DNA of 64,000 nucleotides from Alcanivorax sp. 1008 (GTDB taxonomy: Bacteria > Pseudomonadota > Gammaproteobacteria > Pseudomonadales > Alcanivoracaceae): assembly GCF_020667895.1 (NCBI RefSeq), contig NZ_JAFMPS010000001.1:1-64000 (forward strand), in the 5' to 3' direction. This document shows, one piece after another, positions 39,895 to 47,822 of the stretch. The position numbers and the translations under genes are program-made. Position 1 is the first letter of the stretch; the number at the start of each line of letters is the position of its first letter. The notes beneath the pieces are model-generated. The model saw nothing but the letters and a program-made list of their open reading frames with translations, did no database searches and had not been told where the DNA came from.

Positions 39895-40722
39895 TCAGTA
39901 CCCCTTCAAAAGATCCATTGCGTCGCGTATATCCAGGGCATCCATCGGATCCATTCTGGCAGCAGAGACAGCCTGAGTGAGAAGAGACTTCACTTTGTCT
40001 TTGGCTTTGCGCTTTTCCAGTCTGGCCAAGCCCTTGGCTACTTCGAGGAAGACCAAGGGCGGTGGATCCGCCAACTCCAGGGCTTGTTCGTACTGTCGCA
40101 GAATTTTCTTTCGAGTTGCACCGAACCCCATTCTGGCTGGTAGCTCACCCATGGTAACAATTGCTTCGATCATCAGAGCAGCGTGGGCTAACAGTGAAGG
40201 AATATGTCCGGGGCTTAATGCCAGACAATTTTCCAGTGCTTTTCTGAAATCAGGCACAATTCCGCTGGACAGAGCTTTTACGGGCGAAACACTTTGCGCA
40301 TAGCGCCCAAGATGCAGTGCGTGTACATAGATAATGTTGATCTGATCTGCATGGCCTTCAACAACAGATTTTCCACGCGTGATGAGCGTCTCGAAATAGT
40401 CAGCCTGTTGCGCTTTTGGCAGGAAGTATGAGCCATAGGTGTTTGCCGCGAGATGCGCTACATAGAATCCGGCAGCCCCCAGGGCCTGCCCCGTTTCAAA
40501 TGCACGGTTGAAATGCCCATTGTGAAAATCCAGCCAGGCCATCCAAAGGTCTTCTGTGATCTGATCATGCTCTACCTGCTGGCCAGCCATCAAGGCGCGA
40601 ACCGTCGGGACTGAGGGAGACGGCTCCCCATCTATAGCGTGAAGCCTCGGCCAGATGGCTTTTAGCTCGTCCAGATCGTAGTCGAATTGAAACTCAGCCG
40701 GAATTTCCTGAATAGTTACCAT
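39895..40722 (-). CDS. conserved hypothetical protein, all-helical, TPR-like
   Basis: A 275-residue protein with no family I can name. The whole chain appears helical, with repeat-like segments of about 35 residues: WLDFHNGHFNRAFETGQAL near 68, FRKALENCLALSPGHIPSLL near 160, and ILRQYEQALELADPPPLVFL near 208. These fit degenerate TPR repeats. There is no signal peptide or membrane segment, so it should be cytoplasmic. A strong ribosome site (AAAGGAGCCC) precedes the ATG. It lies 70 bases downstream of the flavin oxidase gene on the same strand and probably shares its transcript, which suggests a role with that enzyme; this is inference. Confidence 0.7.
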   Translation of the reverse strand: MVTIQEIPAEFQFDYDLDELKAIWPRLHAIDGEPSPSVPTVRALMAGQQVEHDQITEDLWMAWLDFHNGHFNRAFETGQALGAAGFYVAHLAANTYGSYFLPKAQQADYFETLITRGKSVVEGHADQINIIYVHALHLGRYAQSVSPVKALSSGIVPDFRKALENCLALSPGHIPSLLAHAALMIEAIVTMGELPARMGFGATRKKILRQYEQALELADPPPLVFLEVAKGLARLEKRKAKDKVKSLLTQAVSAARMDPMDALDIRDAMDLLKGY

Positions 40723-40792
40723 GGGCTCCTTTCATATAGATCTTATGTAGTTATTCCCTGCAAGCCAAAGGCAGGACGATTTGCCGGTCGAT

Positions 40793-42184
40793 TTACGCTG
40801 TCTCACCAGATGTTTTTGCCTTCAAGTGTCCTTCCTCGTAAAAGTCCACGGCTTTCAATACACCTTCAATAAACTTGGCGCCCACATAGCGGAGCAGGTT
40901 CCCTGGGGGCATGGGTAGTGCAGTGCGGTTCACGATCCAGAACTTCGAGAGGCTAGTATCCTTCTCCAGAACCAGGTCGGCGATCAGTCTGCCATTCAGC
41001 TGGGTCAGAGATACGCCGTGCCCGATGCATCCCGAGGAGTAGATGATATTGTTGTCACCGATAAATCCGATCTCCGGGGTCATGTCTGTATTGCATGAAA
41101 CACATCCTCCCCACTTATAATCGATCTTGATATCCTGAAGAGACGGAAACATCCATTTCAGGTGTCTCTCCAGATCCGCCCAGACCTTTTCATCTTTCCA
41201 CAAGTCCATTTTGCTGTCGTTGTATTCAATCCCTATGGCGCCCCCGCCCATAGTAATCCGACCGCATTTCGTAATTCGCATATAGTGGACAAGTTGGCGG
41301 TTATCTTCGATGGACATGCGACCCGCCCAATTAACACCCTTCCATTGTTCCTCGGTCAGGGGTTCCGTCACCACTTGATAGGTCCATATGGGGGCCTGAA
41401 TGTTGGAAACCTTGGGAGTGCTTTTCAGATTGTGGGTCCATGCGTTCGTCGCGATGACGAGTTTTTTCGCGGTGATGGTGGCGTTATCAGTCAGGACAAC
41501 GGTACAGCCGTCCTTTTTGGTAATGCCCGTTACCTTGGTGTTTTCGTAAATTTCAGCGCCTTCTCGCTCAGCGAGGATCTTTAATTGGCGCACATGTTTG
41601 CTCGGGTCCAGAATGCCGGTTCCCGGCTCATAGATGGCTCCCTTGATGTGAGGGCAATTGAGGAGTTTCTGCGTTTCTGCGCCATCCAAATATTCAAAGC
41701 TACCAGGCTTGGTGGTTTCACAAAGCAGGTTGTAGGTTTTTTTCAATCGGCGCGCTTGTTTATCGGAGTAGGCGATTCTGAGCATGCCAGTATGCTCATA
41801 GTCGGAATCCAGATTTTCAGATTCGACCAAGTTCCTCACATACTCGACGGCCTTTTGCATGTAGTCCTGAGCTTCCCGAGTCTTTTCCTTGCCCCAGCGC
41901 AGCATGGTGACTTCTGGCTCAATGCCAAATAGGGTCATGTTGAAGCCGCCGTTGCGGCCGGAGGCGCCAAAGCCTATTTCATTGGCGTCCAGAACCATGA
42001 CACGCTTCGCTTTATCGTCTTTGCGAATCTCTCGCGCACAGGTAAGGCCAGTGAATCCGGCGCCGATAACCAGTACATCAACTTCGTATGCCCCCTCTGG
42101 AAGGGGGGCATTAGCCGGATAATCGCCATATTTGTATTGCCAGAACGAGTGGTTCTTCATCATGGCTTGTTTGGCATCCAGCAT
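40793..42184 (-). CDS. FAD-dependent oxidoreductase, DAO family (PuuB-like)
   Basis: A 463-residue flavoprotein with the dinucleotide-binding motif VIGAGFTGL at about 39-47, an ATG-like second motif near 245 (LVIATNAWT) and the C-terminal FAD-contacting YSSGCIGHGVSL. The layout matches gamma-glutamylputrescine oxidase and related amine or amino-acid oxidases that deaminate secondary or primary amines. The exact substrate is unknown. Transcription is divergent from the amidohydrolase gene across a 100-base region containing a palindrome. AAGGG precedes the ATG; ATGs at codons 8 and 9 are alternatives. Confidence 0.85.
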   Translation of the reverse strand: MLDAKQAMMKNHSFWQYKYGDYPANAPLPEGAYEVDVLVIGAGFTGLTCAREIRKDDKAKRVMVLDANEIGFGASGRNGGFNMTLFGIEPEVTMLRWGKEKTREAQDYMQKAVEYVRNLVESENLDSDYEHTGMLRIAYSDKQARRLKKTYNLLCETTKPGSFEYLDGAETQKLLNCPHIKGAIYEPGTGILDPSKHVRQLKILAEREGAEIYENTKVTGITKKDGCTVVLTDNATITAKKLVIATNAWTHNLKSTPKVSNIQAPIWTYQVVTEPLTEEQWKGVNWAGRMSIEDNRQLVHYMRITKCGRITMGGGAIGIEYNDSKMDLWKDEKVWADLERHLKWMFPSLQDIKIDYKWGGCVSCNTDMTPEIGFIGDNNIIYSSGCIGHGVSLTQLNGRLIADLVLEKDTSLSKFWIVNRTALPMPPGNLLRYVGAKFIEGVLKAVDFYEEGHLKAKTSGETA

Positions 42185-42227
42185 CGTTTTGGCCCTTTTA
42201 GGTCGTAGTGATTGATTTAATATATTC

Positions 42228-42237
42228 GTACGCGTAC
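42228..42237. promoter_or_regulatory. perfect palindrome in the oxidase/amidohydrolase divergent region (candidate operator)
   Basis: GTACGCGTAC is a perfect 10-bp palindrome 44 bases from the oxidase start and 48 bases from the amidohydrolase start. AT-rich TATATT beside it could be a -10 box. A TetR gene lies one gene away. The position and symmetry fit an operator controlling both divergent promoters. Confidence 0.5.
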
Positions 42238-42284
42238 TCTTAAGTCAACAGCGAGCCGATTATTTTCATGAGTGCGAGATTTCC

Positions 42285-43922
42285 ATGAACGACCTAGTTA
42301 TCACCAATGTCACGGTTTGGGCGGGGCGCCGACCCAAGCCTCGCAAGGGCTGGATAGCTATAGATAACGGTAAATTCAGTCAGTTGGGCACTGAAGATCA
42401 AATGCCCCCGGTAGCGCGGGAGGTGATAGATGGCAAGGGGAAGACCCTGTTGCCCAGTTTTGTGGATTGCCACTCACATGTATCCGCCGGGGCCCTGGCC
42501 GGTATTTGCCGCAATGGCTCGGGGTTTAGGTCAAAGCAGGACGCCTTGAGTGCTGTTGAGGTGGCTGCCAGAGAGGATGACTCTGATTGGCTGGTTTTCT
42601 TCTACATGGACTGGAATGGGTGGGATGTTCCTGTTCCGCCCACGGCCCAAGAGCTGGAAGAGGCTTCAAATGGCCGCAAGTTATTCCTGGTGTGTGAGTC
42701 ATTGCATCGCGGCATCATGTCGGAGAGTGCGCTTCGGGCACTAAATGTCAGTAAATACCGTGACAGCAGCTTCGTCGAAAAAAAGCGAGGGGTCATCACC
42801 GGCGTTGTCTGGGAGGAAGTGTTTTCTACCTGTATGAAACAGGTTCTTGATGCACTGATCGTCACCTTGAGCGAAGCAGAGTTAAAGGACATCTTAAAGG
42901 CTGAGGCAAACCGGCATCTATCCTGCGGGATCACCGACGTCCATGACCCGGGTGTGACCTATGATATGTGTAAACACATGATTGCACTTAACGACGAAAG
43001 TCCTTTACGCCTTAGCTGGTCTGAAATTGGTGCCAAGGGCCCAGTCAGCACAGCAGGCGATGGTCAACCGTTGGATAATTTCGGTAGTGGACCGAGTAGT
43101 GCCAAGGTGTTTACTGATGGTGCACATCGCTGTGCCATATGTGTCGATGCATCTCAGGCGATCACAATGACATTGGGCGCCATCGGGGATGCTATCAAGG
43201 GTTTCAACCCCTATCCTGTTCGCCAGTTGCTTGAGGAGGAGTTTGCATTTAAACGGGGAAAGTTTTATCGAACAGGGGCCCTGTTTGAGCCTGATCAGCT
43301 AACGGAGAAACTGGCGCAGCTCTCCGGCAGTCATGAGCGAATAAAGATTCATGCGCTGGGTAATCAAGCAGTTGATATGGCATGTGAGTGTGTCATTGAG
43401 TCTGGAATTACCACCAGGGTGTGTATCGAGCACGCTACCATTCTGGATGATAAGAATATCGAGAAGCTTGCCAAGCATGGCTTTCAGGTGTCCGCTCAGC
43501 CCGGTTTTCTACCTCACTATGGCGTTCAGTTTTCCAACATGAGACTGAATAGCCGATACAGAGGGCTCCCTTTGAGATCTATGTTAGACGCGGATGTAGA
43601 CTTGATTATGAGCTCTGATTACCCCTGTGGCCCATTGGATCCTTTACACAATATGCGCTGTGCCGTTGATCGTAGAATCAACGGTGATCGGGTTTATCTG
43701 GAACATGAAGCTGTTAGCCATGAAGAGGCGGTATATGCCTACACCATTGCTGGTTCTAAAGGTATTACAGGTATTGCGAAGTCAGGTATAGAAGTCGACG
43801 GGGCCGCAGATTTTATTGTTTTAAGTGGTGATCCATTTGTCCATTCCACGGTCGTCGAAAGTACCTGGATTGGCGGTCATAAGGTTTATCAAAATGCCGT
43901 GCCTGCTGATGGAAAGGTCTGA
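42285..43922 (+). CDS. amidohydrolase family 3 (YtcJ-like)
   Basis: A 545-residue metal-dependent hydrolase. Metal ligands visible are HxH in VDCHSHV (about 60-64), the lysine of AKVFTDGAH, histidines in IKIHALGNQ and CIEHAT, and the aspartate in SSDYPCGP. This is the YtcJ/N-substituted formamide deformylase group of amidohydrolases; the substrate cannot be deduced. There is no signal peptide. Ribosome site is weak (GCGAG). It is divergent from the flavin oxidase and followed after 61 bases by a TetR gene on the same strand, so the regulator is probably co-transcribed. Confidence 0.87.
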   Translation: MNDLVITNVTVWAGRRPKPRKGWIAIDNGKFSQLGTEDQMPPVAREVIDGKGKTLLPSFVDCHSHVSAGALAGICRNGSGFRSKQDALSAVEVAAREDDSDWLVFFYMDWNGWDVPVPPTAQELEEASNGRKLFLVCESLHRGIMSESALRALNVSKYRDSSFVEKKRGVITGVVWEEVFSTCMKQVLDALIVTLSEAELKDILKAEANRHLSCGITDVHDPGVTYDMCKHMIALNDESPLRLSWSEIGAKGPVSTAGDGQPLDNFGSGPSSAKVFTDGAHRCAICVDASQAITMTLGAIGDAIKGFNPYPVRQLLEEEFAFKRGKFYRTGALFEPDQLTEKLAQLSGSHERIKIHALGNQAVDMACECVIESGITTRVCIEHATILDDKNIEKLAKHGFQVSAQPGFLPHYGVQFSNMRLNSRYRGLPLRSMLDADVDLIMSSDYPCGPLDPLHNMRCAVDRRINGDRVYLEHEAVSHEEAVYAYTIAGSKGITGIAKSGIEVDGAADFIVLSGDPFVHSTVVESTWIGGHKVYQNAVPADGKV

Positions 43923-43983
43923 GTGTTGCCCGGCGCAGCAGGTTTGGCCCTTACTAAATATTCATAGATTGAGCTGAGTCGTT

Positions 43984-44592
43984 ATGAGTCAACAAGTAAA
44001 AATGGGCAGGCCGAAGCAAACTGATGATGAGCGGCAGGTAAAGGTTGATAAGATAATCCAGGCCGCCCAGTCTCTGTTTGTGGCGGAAGGGTACACATCT
44101 GTGTCTATGAGAAAAATCGCTGCAAAAGCTGATATGGGCACTATGACGCTTTATAAGTACTTTCCCAATAAAAATGCGATTTTGCACCATATATGGGCTC
44201 AGTTTTTTGATGAGTTGTTCAGTTTGATCAGGGCTGATGTCGGCAATGAAAAAGATGCAAAAGGCCAGCTAAGAAAAATGTGTATTACCTATCTAAATTA
44301 TTGGGTAGAGCATAAGGATAGATTTCACATTGTTTTTTTAAACGAAGACAGGGCTTCGTCGTCGGACGAATTTTTTATCAATCACACTAATGTCGTAGGT
44401 GAGATGCTGGTTGTGATCGCCCCTATAATGCAGGATCTAGTCGGCCATGTTGGTGATTCTTCGGTTATGGTGTTTCTGGAAAGTTTGATGTGTTTTGTTC
44501 ATGGGATTGCACTGAATGTTATAACTATTGGTGAGTATCCATGGAATAACTATGAAAAGTACATCGACATATTTTTGGATGCGACACTGTAG
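43984..44592 (+). CDS. TetR/AcrR family regulator of the oxidase/amidohydrolase cassette
   Basis: A 202-residue regulator with a basic lead (MGRPKQTDDERQ), a TetR HTH at about 38-62 (SVSMRKIAAKADMGTMTLYKYF) and a C-terminal ligand domain. The gene is visibly AT-richer than the surrounding core genes, with many AAA, AAT and TTT codons, suggesting foreign origin. It lies directly downstream of the amidohydrolase. The nearby palindrome at 42228 is the natural candidate for its operator. Ligand unknown; the cassette's substrate or product is the obvious guess. Confidence 0.85.
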   Translation: MSQQVKMGRPKQTDDERQVKVDKIIQAAQSLFVAEGYTSVSMRKIAAKADMGTMTLYKYFPNKNAILHHIWAQFFDELFSLIRADVGNEKDAKGQLRKMCITYLNYWVEHKDRFHIVFLNEDRASSSDEFFINHTNVVGEMLVVIAPIMQDLVGHVGDSSVMVFLESLMCFVHGIALNVITIGEYPWNNYEKYIDIFLDATL

Positions 44593-44606
44593 CCGCCTTG
44601 TATGTG

Positions 44607-44630
44607 GGGAATGGGCTTGAGGCTATTCCC
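44607..44630. other. imperfect hairpin after the TetR gene
   Basis: GGGAAT pairs with ATTCCC, with a G-T and a further G-C pair inside and a short loop. It starts 14 bases after the TetR stop. No T tract follows, so it is weak as a terminator. Confidence 0.3.
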
Positions 44631-44706
44631 GGCACCCATGTTGCGCGAGTATCAAGCAAGCCGGAAAAACTCGGATAGAAGCAGGAGCCGGCGTTTTGAA
44701 TGGCGT

Positions 44707-44728
44707 GGAACTGCCTTCGGGCAGTTCC
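44707..44728. terminator. stable TTCG-loop hairpin between convergent genes
   Basis: A perfect 9-bp stem (GGAACTGCC with GGCAGTTCC) closes on TTCG, a very stable tetraloop. It lies between the TetR gene and the convergent epimerase. There is no T run on either side, so it may be a transcript end protector or a short palindromic repeat rather than a classic terminator. Confidence 0.45.
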
Positions 44729-44755
44729 TGCTGCGATCAAAGCGGGCAGGTCAAA

Positions 44756-45661
44756 TTACCCACGCCCATCCTCTGCAACCACCTCTGCCAACGCCTCATC
44801 AAACGGTCGATTTCTGAATCCCAGATCTCTCTCTGCTTTGCTGTTATCCGTGCGGATTCTTACCGGCATTGGCAGGGCAAGAATCATCGGCCCTTTGCCT
44901 CGGGCGCGGACTACTGCGCGCAGGAAGCTGCCGATTTGCTGGCTGTCGCCGCCCACGTTGTAGGCCTGATTGATGGCTTTTTCGTTGGCCACCGCATTGA
45001 CCGTGGCATCGGCGACGTCGCCGGCGTAGACCAGTGGGAAGCTGATGCTGGGCATGACAATGACCGGCAGCTTCAGGGCCTTGTAGACCATGTCCATGGT
45101 GTTGGGGTCGCGGGCGCCGTAGACAGCGCTGGGGCGTACGGTGGTCAGTTGCAGATCGAGTTGCCGCGCCAGCTGCCAAGCAAGATCTTCGCTGATCTGT
45201 TTGGTGGCGCGATAGGTGCCACCTTTGCGGTTCTTACCGTCTAGCTGCGGCCAGCCCTCATCCATGGGCGAGAGCACAGACCATTTATAAATGCCAAAGG
45301 TACTGACATGAACGATGCGCTTAACGCCGGCTTTATGGGCGGCTTCAAAGACATTTCGAGTGCCTTCCACATTAGCCTTCTCGTGAGCGTGCCAAGCGCT
45401 GAACCCCTTGGTGGCCACGTACATGGCGGCGTTAGAGATGATTGCGTCACAGCCTTTGAAAGCGGCCTGCAGAGATGCCGGGTCGGTCAGATCGGCCTTG
45501 CGGAACTCGACGCCTTCGTCGGCGAGGAAGGCAGCCTTGGAGGGGGTGCGCACCACGCCAACTACATGGGCGCCGGCGGCCAGCAGGCTGCGACACAGAT
45601 AGGCGCCGATCATGCCACTGGCACCGGTAACGGCGACGGTTTTGCCCTGCAAGTTAGCCAT
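44756..45661 (-). CDS. NAD-dependent epimerase/dehydratase family protein
   Basis: A 301-residue extended short-chain dehydrogenase with the Rossmann motif VTGASGMIGAYL at 12-23, the DLTD acidic-pair region near 57, catalytic serine/threonine in HVSTFGIY (about 118-125) and the YxxxK pair in GTYRATKQ. It resembles 3-beta-hydroxysteroid dehydrogenase or dihydroflavonol-reductase-like members; substrate unknown. AGGAGAGCAGC precedes the ATG. It sits at the edge of the accessory segment and reads GC-rich like the core, so it may not belong to the cassette. It ends convergent with the TetR gene. Confidence 0.85.
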   Translation of the reverse strand: MANLQGKTVAVTGASGMIGAYLCRSLLAAGAHVVGVVRTPSKAAFLADEGVEFRKADLTDPASLQAAFKGCDAIISNAAMYVATKGFSAWHAHEKANVEGTRNVFEAAHKAGVKRIVHVSTFGIYKWSVLSPMDEGWPQLDGKNRKGGTYRATKQISEDLAWQLARQLDLQLTTVRPSAVYGARDPNTMDMVYKALKLPVIVMPSISFPLVYAGDVADATVNAVANEKAINQAYNVGGDSQQIGSFLRAVVRARGKGPMILALPMPVRIRTDNSKAERDLGFRNRPFDEALAEVVAEDGRG

Positions 45662-45704
45662 GCTGCTCTCCTGATCTGGTTTCTTGGGTTTGGGTCTGCT
45701 TGAG

Positions 45705-46802
45705 CTATTTCACCATTGGCGGGCGCGTGCCGATTACTACTGTCAGATCCAGCGCTTCGCGATTACGTATAACGTTCAGAATGACTTCGGTGCCTGGTTT
45801 TGTTCCGGCGATGATGTTCATGGATTCATAGCCATCGCGGACCGGGTTGTCGTTGACGCCTACCAGAACATCACCGGGGCGCAGGCCGCCCTGATAGGCC
45901 GGGCTAGTGCGCACAACTTCCGATACCAGGCCGCCGCGCACTTCATCCAGGCCAAAGGTGGCGGCCAGATTCGGGGTAATGTCTTGCACGGTTACGCCGA
46001 GCCAGCCGCGAATCACTCGGCCATGCTCAATCAGGTCATTCATTACAGCGTTGGCAACAGAGGTTGGCGTGGCAAAGCCAATGCCCTGCCAGCTGCCGTC
46101 GCTGGACAGAATGGCAGTGTTGATACCGATCAGGTTGCCGCGGGTGTCGATTAACGCACCGCCGGAATTGCCGCGGTTAATTGCGGCATCGGTCTGGATA
46201 AAGTTTTCAAAGGTGGCAATACCCAGGTGACTACGGCCGGTGGCGCTGACAATGCCCATGGACACGGTCTGGCCCACGCCGAGTGGGTTGCCAATGGCCA
46301 GTACTACGTCGCCCACATCTACCGGGCTGCCGTTACCAAGGCGAATTACCGGCAATTCATCCAGTGGTATTTTCAGCAAGGCCAGGTCAGTTTCCGGGTC
46401 CGAGCCCACCAGCTGCGCCACGGTTTCGCGGCCATCGCGCAGCGCCACCAGAATTTCGTCGGCGTCTTGCACCACGTGGTTACTGGTCAGCAGGTAGCCC
46501 TTATCGGAAACAATCACTCCGGATCCCAGGCTGGATAGCAGCCGTTCGCGGCGGGGTTCTTCCATAAAGCGGTTGAGCAGTTCATCGTCTTCAGTGCTGG
46601 TGTCGCGACTCACCATTTGTGTGGTGTAGATGTTGACCACCGCCGGGGCGGCACGGTTGACTGCGGTAGAGTAGGTTTGTGCCGGGCGGCTGAGCGGGTT
46701 GTAGCCGTGGGCGCCTGGGCCCATTTCGTACCACCACAGTACGGCAAGGCCGACAACTATGCCGGCCAGCACGGGGCCAGCGAAGAAGCGCACCAGTTTC
46801 AT
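45705..46802 (-). CDS. algW: DegS/AlgW-type trypsin-like periplasmic serine protease
   Basis: A membrane-anchored site-1 protease. In relatives it senses unfolded outer-membrane proteins through its PDZ domain and cuts the anti-sigma factor (RseA/MucA), starting the envelope stress response. The 365-residue protein has one N-terminal helix (about 8-25), the trypsin fold with triad H109, D139 and S213 (GNSGG), and a single PDZ domain (about 265-355). ATG 46802 has AGGA upstream; a longer open frame to 46886 is rejected. In Pseudomonas this gene directly follows hisC; here seven kilobases of other genes intervene. The symbol is by homology to AlgW; DegS is equally apt. Confidence 0.93.
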   Translation of the reverse strand: MKLVRFFAGPVLAGIVVGLAVLWWYEMGPGAHGYNPLSRPAQTYSTAVNRAAPAVVNIYTTQMVSRDTSTEDDELLNRFMEEPRRERLLSSLGSGVIVSDKGYLLTSNHVVQDADEILVALRDGRETVAQLVGSDPETDLALLKIPLDELPVIRLGNGSPVDVGDVVLAIGNPLGVGQTVSMGIVSATGRSHLGIATFENFIQTDAAINRGNSGGALIDTRGNLIGINTAILSSDGSWQGIGFATPTSVANAVMNDLIEHGRVIRGWLGVTVQDITPNLAATFGLDEVRGGLVSEVVRTSPAYQGGLRPGDVLVGVNDNPVRDGYESMNIIAGTKPGTEVILNVIRNREALDLTVVIGTRPPMVK

Positions 46803-46929
46803 TATGTCGATCCTGCTGATTCGGGGTGGGGTCATGTAAACTGGGGGCAGTCTAGCAGATGGGGACGCATTCCCTGAATCAGCCACCTATCTGAAGAGAT
46901 CGCCATGGTTGGCCGAGCCAGGAGGAAAA

Positions 46930-47688
46930 ATGATCAAACGAGATGCCATGCTGGCGGCGCTGGATGCCGAGCTGCAAAGCGGTCGCTTTAAGGATTACTG
47001 CCCGAATGGCCTGCAGGTCGAGGGACGTGAGCAGATTCGTCGGGTGGTTAGCGGCGTGACTGCTTGTCAGGCTCTGCTGGATGCGGCTCTGGTGGAAGAG
47101 GCGGACGCGGTGCTGGTGCACCATGGCTATTTCTGGCGCGGTGAAGAAGAGCGTATTCGAGGTATCAAGCGCCAGCGTCTGCAGACGCTGCTGGGCAATG
47201 ATCTGAACCTGTTTGCCTATCATTTGCCGCTGGATGTGCATCCACAGCTTGGGAATAACGCCCGCCTGGCAGAAATCCTGGATTTTTCCGTGGCCGGCGG
47301 TCTGGAGCCGGACAATCCGCTATCGGTGGGCTTGCATGGCGCTTTGCCGGAGGTGATGACGGCGGCAGAGCTGGCCGGCCATCTGGAAGACAGGCTAGGC
47401 CGGGAGATATTGCATATTGGTGACCCCGGTGACGAAATCGAAACCGTTGGCTGGTGCACCGGCGCTGCGCAGGGGTATATAGAGCGGGCTCAGGGGCTTG
47501 GTCTGGATGCCTATATTAGTGGGGAGATTTCCGAGCCGACGGTGCACTTTGCCCGGGAAACCGGCATCCATTATTTCGCTTGCGGGCACCATGCTACCGA
47601 ACGCTACGGTGTGCAGGCTCTGGGCGACTGGCTGGCACAGCGTTTTGGTATTGAGCACATTTTTATCGATATCGATAACCCGGTTTAG
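46930..47688 (+). CDS. Nif3-like dinuclear metal centre protein (YbgI type)
   Basis: A 252-residue protein of the NIF3/YbgI family, which forms a toroidal hexamer with a di-metal site in each subunit. The metal-binding histidines are in [13 protein letters not shown] (about 64-76) and FACGHHATE (near 217-225). Biochemical function is not settled (GTP cyclohydrolase I type 2 is an old database name). The ATG at 46930 has a near-perfect GGAGG 5 bases before. It is divergent from the DegS/AlgW gene. Confidence 0.93.
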   Translation: MIKRDAMLAALDAELQSGRFKDYCPNGLQVEGREQIRRVVSGVTACQALLDAALVEEADAVLVHHGYFWRGEEERIRGIKRQRLQTLLGNDLNLFAYHLPLDVHPQLGNNARLAEILDFSVAGGLEPDNPLSVGLHGALPEVMTAAELAGHLEDRLGREILHIGDPGDEIETVGWCTGAAQGYIERAQGLGLDAYISGEISEPTVHFARETGIHYFACGHHATERYGVQALGDWLAQRFGIEHIFIDIDNPV

Positions 47689-47776
47689 CTGGCCGGGGCA
47701 GGCCTTCGCATATCTATCTAACCAATGGTTATAACCAGCGATGCCACGCCGGTGGTGGTCTGCCCCTTCGGGCCGC

Positions 47777-47782
47777 TATAAT
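47777..47782 (+). promoter_or_regulatory. candidate -10 box of sat
   Basis: TATAAT lies 40 bases before the chosen sat ATG at 47823. The -35 at 17 bases is poor. It overlaps an in-frame ATG at 47781, which makes that earlier ATG an unlikely start. Confidence 0.5.
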
Positions 47783-47822
47783 GCGCGCCTTGTTTTTAAC
47801 CGCTACTGAATCGGGAGTTAGC

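Noticed and set aside
38767-44592. Defence island or mobile element
   Set aside because: None of the genes resembles known defence, toxin-antitoxin, integrase or transposase families, and I found no flanking direct repeats or tRNA.
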